In this document: piece by piece, positions 1-7,052 of the stretch
Numbering within the stretch: the first letter of the stretch is position 1
Layout of the letters: the number at the start of each line of letters is the position of its first letter
Source of the DNA: Hyphomicrobiales bacterium
GTDB taxonomy: Bacteria > Pseudomonadota > Alphaproteobacteria > Rhizobiales > Rhizobiaceae
Assembly: GCA_900467185.1 (NCBI GenBank)
Contig: UBPA01000014.1
Coordinates: 301,872 to 365,871 of the forward strand
Length of the DNA: 64,000 nucleotides
Direction of reading: 5' to 3'
The notes under the pieces: model-generated
Seen by the model: the letters and a program-made list of their open reading frames with translations, nothing else
Database searches by the model: none
What the model was told of the DNA's origin: nothing
Program-made: the position numbers and the translations under genes

Positions 1-68
1 CAATCATCTGCCGTTTCGGTGAGCATGTGCGGTTGCTACCATCGTCCTCTGCAACGAGGAGACGCCCC

Positions 69-1118
69 ATGTCCGCCCTGCCATCCGAAAAGGCCCTGAT
101 CCCCTTCGTCAGCGTCGAGAACATGATGCGGCTCGTGCATCATCTGGGCATCGAGCGCGTCCTCTCCGAGCTGACGGACACGATCGAGGACGACTTCCGG
201 CGCTGGGAGACCTTCGACAAGACGTCCCGGATCGCCTCGCATTCGCGCGACGGGGTGATCGAGCTGATGCCGACCTCGGACGGCGAGATCTACGGCTTCA
301 AATATGTGAACGGCCACCCGAAGAACATGGCAGCCGGCCTCCAGACGGTGACCGCCTTCGGGCTATTGGCCGATGTCGCGACGGGCTATCCCGTGCTGCT
401 GACGGAAATGACGCTGCTGACCGCGCTGCGCACCGCTGCGACCTCCGCCATGGCGGCCCGGCATCTCGCGCCGGAGGGCACGCGGGTGATGGCCATGATC
501 GGCAATGGCGCACAGGCCGAGTTCCAGGCGCTGGCGATGAAGGCCGTTCTCGGCATCACAGAGATCCGGCTCTACGATATCGACCGCCGCGCGACCGAAA
601 AGACCGTCCGCAATCTGACAGGCTCGGGCCTCGTGCTGCACGCTTGCGAAAGCGCCGAACAGGCGATCGAGGGTGCCGGCATCATCACCACCTGCACGGC
701 GGACAAGCAATATGCAACGATCCTGACCGACAACATGATCGGCAGCGGGGTCCATATTAACGCAATCGGCGGGGATTGCCCGGGAAAGACGGAGCTGCAC
801 CGCGACATCCTGCTGCGCGCCGACACCTTCGTCGAGTACCCGCCGCAGACCCGCATCGAGGGCGAGATCCAGCAGATGGCGCCGGATTACCCGGTCACGG
901 AACTCTGGAAGGTCGTGCGCGGCGAGGCACCCGGCCGGCGCGACGCGCGGCAGATCACACTGTTCGACAGCGTCGGCTTCGCGGTGGAGGATTTCTCGGC
1001 TCTTCGCTATGTGCGCGCGGCGCTGGCGGGGACGGATTTCTTCCAGCAGATCGACATCATCGCCGACCCGGACGATCCGCGCGACCTTTTCGGCATGCTC
1101 CAGCGCGCCGCAGCCTGA
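69..1118 (+). CDS. ocd: Ornithine cyclodeaminase family protein
   Basis: The 349-residue protein has the size and layout of ornithine cyclodeaminase / mu-crystallin enzymes, which convert L-ornithine to L-proline and ammonia with bound NAD. Visible features are the substrate-side segment with GFKYVNGHPKN near residue 90, a Rossmann nucleotide-binding stretch MAMIGNGAQAEFQ near 155, and the typical HINAIGGDCPGKTEL segment near 240. The ATG at 69 follows a GAGGAG ribosome site; an in-frame ATG 42 bases upstream lacks one. It would serve arginine/ornithine catabolism in the cytoplasm. It is convergent with the RTX protein gene 23 bases away. Other members of the family act on alanine or lysine, so the substrate is inferred. 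Confidence 0.9.
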   Translation: MSALPSEKALIPFVSVENMMRLVHHLGIERVLSELTDTIEDDFRRWETFDKTSRIASHSRDGVIELMPTSDGEIYGFKYVNGHPKNMAAGLQTVTAFGLLADVATGYPVLLTEMTLLTALRTAATSAMAARHLAPEGTRVMAMIGNGAQAEFQALAMKAVLGITEIRLYDIDRRATEKTVRNLTGSGLVLHACESAEQAIEGAGIITTCTADKQYATILTDNMIGSGVHINAIGGDCPGKTELHRDILLRADTFVEYPPQTRIEGEIQQMAPDYPVTELWKVVRGEAPGRRDARQITLFDSVGFAVEDFSALRYVRAALAGTDFFQQIDIIADPDDPRDLFGMLQRAAA

Positions 1119-1141
1119 ACGGGCGGCACGGCGCCCGGACG

Positions 1142-2800
1142 TCAGAAGAAGAAGTCGCCCTTGTCGAGATGGGCGAGCTTCACGCCCTTGAGCAGGATGC
1201 TGTCGCCGCCCGTCGCATCGATCAGGACGTCGCCGCCGATCTGCCGGGCATGGTTTGCCATCAGGTCGGTGAAGCTGGTGATCGCCTTCACGCCGGTCAG
1301 GTCGAGAATATCGTGGGCCTTGCCGCTGGCGACGAAATCCGTGATGACGTCGCGGCCGTCGCCGGTGGCAAAGACGAACTGGTCGATGCCGGCGCCGCCC
1401 GTCAGGATATCCGCGCCACCATGCCCCCAGAGCATGTCGTTGCCGGCCTTGCCGTCGATCCTGTTGTCGGCGCCATTGCCGTGGATCTTGTTGGCCAGCG
1501 CATTGCCGGTCGCATTCGCCGCGGCCGTGCCGCCCAGCGTCAGGAACTCGAAATTGTCCGCCAGCGTATAGCTGAGGCTGGAAATGACGAGATCGTTTCC
1601 GGCATTCTTGCCCTCCACGAGCAAGCTGCGCGCATCGTCGATCACATAGGTGTCGTGGCCGGCGCCACCCGCGACCTTGCCCATGACGGTCCCGCCACGG
1701 CCATCGAAATAGTCGTTGCCCCCGCCCAGCAGCACGTCGCCCTTGATCGTGCCGCTGTTCGTCAGCGACTGCTGGCCATCGCCGCCCTTGACGGCAATGC
1801 CGGATGCCGAGGAGAGCAGGCCGCTATTGTTGAGGCTGGCGTGATCCGCCTTGGTGAAATCCACCGCCGCGCCCTTGGAGGCGGAAATCGTCCCGCTATT
1901 GGCGCCTCGGGCCGCGTCGCCGACGACCGCGATCCCGATCGTACCGCTCATCGTGCCCAGATTGTTGACGATCGCGCCACTGGCCGTGACGTTGATGGCC
2001 GTGCCGCCGACCGCGATCGTCTTGCTGTTCGTCACCGTGCCGTTGGCGCCGGAGAGCGCGATGCCATCGACGCTCGCCTGCAGCGCGCCGGAGTTCGTGA
2101 CGATGGCGCCCTTGCCCTTGGCGACAATGGCGCTGGCGCCGCTGCCGACCGTGCCGTTATTGGTGATGATCTCGGAGATGCCGGTTGCCACGATGCCATT
2201 GCCGCGGGCGCCGATCGAGCCATTGTTGGTCACGGTCGCGCCAAGGCCATCGATCACGATGCCGGCGGCCGTGGCAGACGAAACGTCCTTGTTGTTCGTC
2301 ATGGCCATGCGGTCGCCGGAAAGCTTCACGGCATCGGTCTGTCCGGCCATCCGGCCATTGTTGACCACCATGCCCGCCGCACCCGTCACCGAGACGGCGC
2401 TGCCGAGCGCCGACGAGACCGTGCCCTCATTGGCGACATTCGCCCGGGCGCCGACCACGGTGATACCGGCCTGCTTGCCGGAAACACCACCGCGATTGAC
2501 GATATCCATGTCGACGGCCGTCGCCGATATGCCGGACGTAGCCGCGACGATCGATCCGGTTTCGGAAACGACGACGGACCCGTCGAGATCGCCGGCATTG
2601 GGCGCTCCGAACGTCACACCGGACGCACCGGCCGAGATCGTTCCATCGACCACGACGGCGCGGCCCGCCGCGAGCCCGGACGCAACGACACCGCTTTCGG
2701 TTGTGGAGATCGTCACATCCTTGACGAGCACCAGCGTGGTGTCGGCATCCGTAAAGCCGACACTCGTCTTCGTGTTCTTGATCAGAAACGTCATGGCCAT
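1142..2800 (-). CDS. Secreted beta-helix / RTX calcium-binding protein
   Basis: A 552-residue protein without an N-terminal signal peptide. Roughly residues 60-350 are a dozen imperfect repeats of about 22 residues built on V-x-N-x-G-x-[IV]...A-[IV], typical of a right-handed beta-helix. The C-terminal 200 residues hold RTX-like nonapeptides (GGGNDYFDG, GGAGHDTYV, GKAGNDMLWGHGG, GGAGIDQFVF) and the protein ends in DFFF, as type I secretion substrates do. It is therefore probably exported by an ABC type I system and folds with calcium outside the cell. No type I exporter genes are adjacent. The start is uncertain: ATG at 2800 or 2794, both without a good ribosome site; an AGAGGAGA stretch lies about 30 bases upstream. 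Confidence 0.8.
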   Translation of the reverse strand: MAMTFLIKNTKTSVGFTDADTTLVLVKDVTISTTESGVVASGLAAGRAVVVDGTISAGASGVTFGAPNAGDLDGSVVVSETGSIVAATSGISATAVDMDIVNRGGVSGKQAGITVVGARANVANEGTVSSALGSAVSVTGAAGMVVNNGRMAGQTDAVKLSGDRMAMTNNKDVSSATAAGIVIDGLGATVTNNGSIGARGNGIVATGISEIITNNGTVGSGASAIVAKGKGAIVTNSGALQASVDGIALSGANGTVTNSKTIAVGGTAINVTASGAIVNNLGTMSGTIGIAVVGDAARGANSGTISASKGAAVDFTKADHASLNNSGLLSSASGIAVKGGDGQQSLTNSGTIKGDVLLGGGNDYFDGRGGTVMGKVAGGAGHDTYVIDDARSLLVEGKNAGNDLVISSLSYTLADNFEFLTLGGTAAANATGNALANKIHGNGADNRIDGKAGNDMLWGHGGADILTGGAGIDQFVFATGDGRDVITDFVASGKAHDILDLTGVKAITSFTDLMANHARQIGGDVLIDATGGDSILLKGVKLAHLDKGDFFF

Positions 2801-3001
2801 GGGCGGCGCGCTATCACTGCTGTGGGTTGATCTCCTCTTACACGAAAAGGATGCGGAAATCGACCCGCGATGCATCTGTGAGGACCCGGATGTCCCCGGT
2901 CATGCGATAAATGCGCAACATGCTTAACGCACGAGGGCTCCCGCCCCGGCCAAACTCGAAAGTTGAGCGGAACTTACAACCCGCAGACGTCTTTACGCGA
3001 C

Positions 3002-3154
3002 ATGAAAGTTCGCACCGGAAACCAATCTGTCATCGTGGTCGTTATCGTCTCCCTTCTCTGCATCCTGTTCGTCTATGCGGCATCGACGCGCGTCGAGGAT
3101 GCATCGGGCCGGGTCGATCCGAAGGCGAGCATGCTGGCACCCGGCAAGAGCTGA
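3002..3154 (+). CDS. Small single-span membrane protein (50 aa)
   Basis: A 50-residue reading frame with a basic N-terminus (MKVRTGNQ), a very hydrophobic segment at residues 9-27 (VIVVVIVSLLCILFVYAA) and a short polar C-terminus. That is the shape of a tiny inner-membrane protein or an uncleaved signal anchor. It lies 16 bases upstream of a second tiny membrane protein on the same strand and before the cellulose genes. No strong ribosome site is seen before the ATG. No family was recognised. Confidence 0.5.
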   Translation: MKVRTGNQSVIVVVIVSLLCILFVYAASTRVEDASGRVDPKASMLAPGKS

Positions 3155-3170
3155 AAGAGAGTGAGATAAC

Positions 3171-3347
3171 ATGGCGTTGAACCGCACAGCCCTGAGCATC
3201 GCCATCCTTCTCGTCATTATGTTCGCGATCGGCTGGCTGGTGATGAGCCCGTCGCAGAACGACCCGGCCGGAGGGACGGCGGGCACGGCACCCGTGCAGA
3301 CGCCGGTGACGCCGAACAATCCCGGACCGACGACAGGCACGCCGTAA
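3171..3347 (+). CDS. Small single-span membrane protein (58 aa)
   Basis: A 58-residue frame starting at ATG 3171 after a purine-rich ribosome site (GAAAGAGAGTGAG). Residues 7-25 form one hydrophobic span (ALSIAILLVIMFAIGWLVM). The rest is a Pro/Thr/Gly-rich tail, like a periplasmic linker. It pairs with the 50-residue protein just upstream, and the two resemble each other in layout: basic start, one span, flexible tail. Function is unknown; position before the cellulose operon is suggestive only. Confidence 0.55.
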   Translation: MALNRTALSIAILLVIMFAIGWLVMSPSQNDPAGGTAGTAPVQTPVTPNNPGPTTGTP

Positions 3348-3578
3348 CGCGTCCTCATGCGGACAGTCGCCGCTGTCCAATCCCGCGCAACGCGCGTCAG
3401 TCCCGAAAGCCGGGAGCGGTCGCCTGCGCGCCGGCGACCTGCGAAAGTGATTCGCAACGGCGAACGCGTCCGGACGCGCTTCTGGCAGCGGCAGCGAACG
3501 CCGAGCGTGTCGTCGGAGCCACGAAAAATGGCGTAAATCGTCAACTGCAGCGCACGAATAGGAAAGTGTTAGCGAAGA

Positions 3579-3593
3579 TTAACCGTCCGTTAA
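3579..3593. promoter_or_regulatory. CtrA-type site TTAA-N7-TTAA upstream of bcsN
   Basis: TTAA at 3579-3582 and at 3590-3593 are separated by exactly seven bases (CCGTCCG). This matches the full-site consensus of the alphaproteobacterial cell-cycle regulator CtrA. It lies about 60 bases before the preferred bcsN start, in the 260-base gap after the small membrane protein genes. Nothing else is evident in that gap. Confidence 0.6.
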
Positions 3594-3653
3594 CCATGCG
3601 AGCGAGAAATGAGGTGGAAGAACCCTGATTCCATCACCGGATGCACGCCGCCC

Positions 3654-4811
3654 ATGTTTCATAGAGCTCTCGCAATTGCAGGACGAACGGCCATGCAGGG
3701 CGCGTTTCTGGCTTTGGGTGCCTCGGCCCTCTCCGGTTGCACGCAGACGGGCGGTCTGAAACTGACCTCGGCGCCGACGGAAGTCGCGGCCGAAAAGGCG
3801 CTGGCCTTCCCGCCGCCGGGCGGGCCCGCCATCGTCAGCGTGATCGAGCGCAACTTCTCCAATGCGGTCCAGCAGGATATCATCCTGAGCACCGATGCCC
3901 GCAGCCGCGGCCAGAATTATATCCAGGTGCGCTATTTCGGCCCTGCGTCGACACCCTTTGCTGGCGCATCGCGCCTCCAGACGGGAATGATGACCACGGC
4001 GCAGGCGGTCGGCGAGATGCGATCGGAATTTCCGACCATCCGCATGAGCATCTCGCCAAGCTTCGTCCAGAACAATTACGGCGCCTTCGCCTATGCCTAT
4101 GGAACCAATCCGGGCTCCGGAGACGCCTGCCTCTATGGTTGGCAGCAGATCAAGGCGCCCGATAACGCCGTGCGCACCTTCCACTATCTAGGCAGAATCC
4201 AGACCCGTGTCCGCTTCTGCCAGACCGGCGCGTCTCGCGATGCGCTTCTGTCGATGATGTATCATTACACGCTGACGGGCGCCTTCGACAGCGTCGGCTG
4301 GAACCCCTATGGCAACGTGCCGCCTCTCGACCCCGCCGTCGGGCAGCTCGGCCGGCCGATCTATGCAGCCGGCGCCGGCGCCCGGCTTCAGCCGCCAATG
4401 CCCGCTCCGGTCGCAACACCGGTCCGCCCCGCCCTTCGCAACCTCGAAAGCCAGAACACGCGTCCCGCGGCCCGGCGCATCGAGCCAGTGAGGCCGATCG
4501 TCCCCGCCGTCGCTATCCCCGCGCCCAACATGGTCACGCGCTCGCCGCTGGCAAGGACGGGCCTGCCGGCAGCGGCTGAACCGGAACCGCAGACGCCGCC
4601 ACGCGCGCCGCAATTGCCGGGACCGACCGCGACGCCGGCGATGCCGCCGGCAACCGGATCGGAAACGCCGCAGGCACCAAGGCCGACGAGCCAGCTGCAG
4701 CAGCAGGGCCTGACCCGCGTGTCCAGCGCTTCCCCGCTTCAGGCCCGCCCCATCATTCCGGCCGTCCCCTGCACGATCTCGCCCACCAGTTCCTGCGCGG
4801 GAGACCTTTGA
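3654..4811 (+). CDS. bcsN: Cellulose biosynthesis lipoprotein BcsN
   Basis: A 385-residue protein at the head of the cellulose operon. From ATG 3654 it has a basic N-terminus, a hydrophobic stretch and a lipobox (ALSGC), so it is probably a lipoprotein. A globular region of about 230 residues follows, then a long Pro/Ala/Thr-rich tail of about 150 residues. Size, lipobox and place directly before bcsA fit BcsN, a protein of rhizobial cellulose operons of unclear mechanism. Other possible starts are ATG 3609 and ATG 3693, the latter behind a GGACG ribosome-like site but lacking the basic n-region. The tail is low-complexity and may span peptidoglycan. Confidence 0.75.
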   Translation: MFHRALAIAGRTAMQGAFLALGASALSGCTQTGGLKLTSAPTEVAAEKALAFPPPGGPAIVSVIERNFSNAVQQDIILSTDARSRGQNYIQVRYFGPASTPFAGASRLQTGMMTTAQAVGEMRSEFPTIRMSISPSFVQNNYGAFAYAYGTNPGSGDACLYGWQQIKAPDNAVRTFHYLGRIQTRVRFCQTGASRDALLSMMYHYTLTGAFDSVGWNPYGNVPPLDPAVGQLGRPIYAAGAGARLQPPMPAPVATPVRPALRNLESQNTRPAARRIEPVRPIVPAVAIPAPNMVTRSPLARTGLPAAAEPEPQTPPRAPQLPGPTATPAMPPATGSETPQAPRPTSQLQQQGLTRVSSASPLQARPIIPAVPCTISPTSSCAGDL

Positions 4812-4856
4812 CCATGAGCCGTATCCAGCTGCATTTCGGACAAGGAAACTAGGATC

Positions 4857-7052
4857 ATGGTCAAGGCGCTCATCGTCATTGCATGGATCTGCATGTCGAT
4901 CGTCATCGTGGCGATTACGACGCTGCCGGTCAGCCTCCAGACGCATCTGGTTGCCGCCTTCCTCTGCATGGCGCTGCTGGCCGTGTTGAAGGTGCTGAAG
5001 GCGGAAGGCAACTGGCGCCTGATCGGTCTCGGCTTCGGCACGGCCATCGTTCTGCGCTATGTCTACTGGCGGACCACCAGCACGCTGCCGCCGGTCAACC
5101 AGCTCGAGAACTTCATTCCCGGCTTCCTGCTCTATCTCGCGGAAATGTACAGCGTCGCCATGCTGGCGCTCAGCCTTTTCATCGTCTCCATGCCGCTTCC
5201 GCCGAACCGGCCCCGCCCGGGCTCGGCGGATTACGCGCCGACGGTCGATGTCTTCATCCCGACCTATAACGAAGACGCGGATATGCTGGCCAACACGCTC
5301 GCCGCCGCCAAGAACATGGACTACCCGCCGGAAAAGCTGACTGTGTGGCTTCTGGACGATGGCGGCACCCTGCAGAAGCGGAACGCGGCCAGCATTCCCG
5401 ATGCGCAGGCCGCCCAGCGCCGCCACGAGGAGCTGAAGGAACTCTGCCGCAACCTCGATGCCAATTATCTCACACGCGACCGCAACGAACACGCCAAGGC
5501 CGGCAACCTGAACAACGGCATGCGCCAGTCTGAGGGCGATCTCATCACCGTCTTCGACGCCGACCATGCGCCGGCCCGCGACTTCCTGCGCGAAACGGTG
5601 GGGTATTTCGAGGAGGATCCGCGCCTCTTCCTCGTGCAGACGCCGCACTTCTTCCTCAATCCCGACCCGATCGAGCGCAATCTGAAGACCTTCAACAAGA
5701 TGCCGAGCGAGAACGAAATGTTCTACGGCATCATCCAGCGCGGCCTCGACAAGTGGAACGCCGCGTTCTTCTGCGGTTCGGCCGCCGTGCTGAACCGGCG
5801 CGCGCTCGAGGACACCAACGGCTTCAGCGGCATCAGCATCACCGAGGACTGCGAGACAGCGCTGGCGCTGCACGCGCGCGGCTGGAACAGCGTCTATGTG
5901 GACAAGCCGCTGATCGCCGGGCTTCAGCCCGCCACCTTCGCCAGTTTCATCGGCCAGCGCAGCCGCTGGGCGCAGGGCATGATGCAGATCCTTATGTTCC
6001 GCATGCCGCTGTTCAAGCGCGGCCTGAGCATGCCGCAGCGTCTTTGCTACATGTCCTCGACGCTCTTCTGGCTGTTCCCGTTTCCGCGCACGGTCTTCCT
6101 GTTCGCGCCGCTGTTCTACATCTTCTTCGATCTGGAGATCTTCGTCGGCTCCGGTGGCGAATTCCTCGCCTACACGACCACCTATATGCTCGTGAACCTG
6201 CTCATGCAGAACTATCTCTACGGCCGTTTCCGCTGGCCGTGGATCTCGGAGCTCTACGAATATGTGCAGACAGTGCACCTGCTGCCCGCCGTCATCTCCG
6301 TCATCTTCAACCCGTCGAAGCCGACCTTCAAGGTGACGGCGAAGGACGAGTCGATCAGCGACAACCGGCTTTCGGAAATCAGCCGGCCGTTCTTCGTCAT
6401 CTTCGGCGTGCTGCTCATCGCCACCGCCATGTCGTTCTACAAGATCTACGCCGAGCCCTACAAATCCGACGTGACGCTGGTCGTCGCCGGCTGGAACCTG
6501 CTCAACCTGCTCTTCGCCGGCTGCGCGCTGGGCGTGGTGTCGGAACGGCGCGAGAAGTCGTCGTCCCGGCGGGTCAACGTCAAGCGACGGTGCGAATTCC
6601 GCGTGGGCGACCAGTGGTTCCCGGGCGTCATCGAAAACGTCTCGGTCAACGGCCTGCTCGTTCACGTCTACGATCGCTCCATGCAGCCGCTGACGGTGGG
6701 GGCTATGGAGGAGATCCGCGTCGAGACGTTCAGCCCGGGCGCGCCGTCCTCCATGCCCGTCAAGATCGTGCGCAGCGGCCGGGGCGATGGCTTCGTGCTC
6801 GTCGGCTGCACCTTCGCCCCGCGCGAACCGCAGGAACGGCGGCTGCTTGCCGATATCATCTTCGCGAATTCCGCGCAGTGGACGGAGTTCCAGATGGGCC
6901 GGCGCCGCAATCCCGGCCTTATCCGTGGCACGATCAGCTTCTTCGCCATCGCGCTCTACCAGACCAATCGCGGCCTCTTCTACTTCTTCCGCAGTCTTGG
7001 CGGTGCGAAGGAAGCAGCGGCCCCCGTCAAGAAGGAGGCAGCGAGACCATGA
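4857..7052 (+). CDS. bcsA: Cellulose synthase catalytic subunit (UDP-forming)
   Basis: The 731-residue inner-membrane enzyme polymerises UDP-glucose into beta-1,4-glucan and moves the chain through its membrane channel. The family-2 glycosyltransferase signature is complete: FIPTYNED near residue 133, LLDDGG near 167, DADHAP near 235, TEDCETAL near 330 and QRSRWAQG near 366. Hydrophobic spans flank this domain. A PilZ domain follows near 563-640 with the Arg-rich RRVNVKRR and NVSVNG, which bind cyclic di-GMP in this family, so activity should be switched by that signal. The TGA overlaps the bcsB start (ATGA). Confidence 0.95.
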   Translation: MVKALIVIAWICMSIVIVAITTLPVSLQTHLVAAFLCMALLAVLKVLKAEGNWRLIGLGFGTAIVLRYVYWRTTSTLPPVNQLENFIPGFLLYLAEMYSVAMLALSLFIVSMPLPPNRPRPGSADYAPTVDVFIPTYNEDADMLANTLAAAKNMDYPPEKLTVWLLDDGGTLQKRNAASIPDAQAAQRRHEELKELCRNLDANYLTRDRNEHAKAGNLNNGMRQSEGDLITVFDADHAPARDFLRETVGYFEEDPRLFLVQTPHFFLNPDPIERNLKTFNKMPSENEMFYGIIQRGLDKWNAAFFCGSAAVLNRRALEDTNGFSGISITEDCETALALHARGWNSVYVDKPLIAGLQPATFASFIGQRSRWAQGMMQILMFRMPLFKRGLSMPQRLCYMSSTLFWLFPFPRTVFLFAPLFYIFFDLEIFVGSGGEFLAYTTTYMLVNLLMQNYLYGRFRWPWISELYEYVQTVHLLPAVISVIFNPSKPTFKVTAKDESISDNRLSEISRPFFVIFGVLLIATAMSFYKIYAEPYKSDVTLVVAGWNLLNLLFAGCALGVVSERREKSSSRRVNVKRRCEFRVGDQWFPGVIENVSVNGLLVHVYDRSMQPLTVGAMEEIRVETFSPGAPSSMPVKIVRSGRGDGFVLVGCTFAPREPQERRLLADIIFANSAQWTEFQMGRRRNPGLIRGTISFFAIALYQTNRGLFYFFRSLGGAKEAAAPVKKEAARP

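Noticed and set aside
2966..2996. GGAAC followed by ACGTC before the first small membrane protein, resembling an EcfG promoter
   Set aside because: The downstream element does not match CGTT at the required spacing.
4188..6665. Very long open frame on the minus strand (about 825 codons) across bcsN and bcsA
   Set aside because: It lies antisense to clear cellulose genes, its product is Arg/Gln/Asp-rich without any domain, and long antisense frames are expected in GC-rich DNA.
5753..7048. Apparent N-terminal extension of BcsB by more than 400 residues
   Set aside because: The frame is open through bcsA only by chance; a signal peptide and the ATGA overlap mark the real start at 7049.
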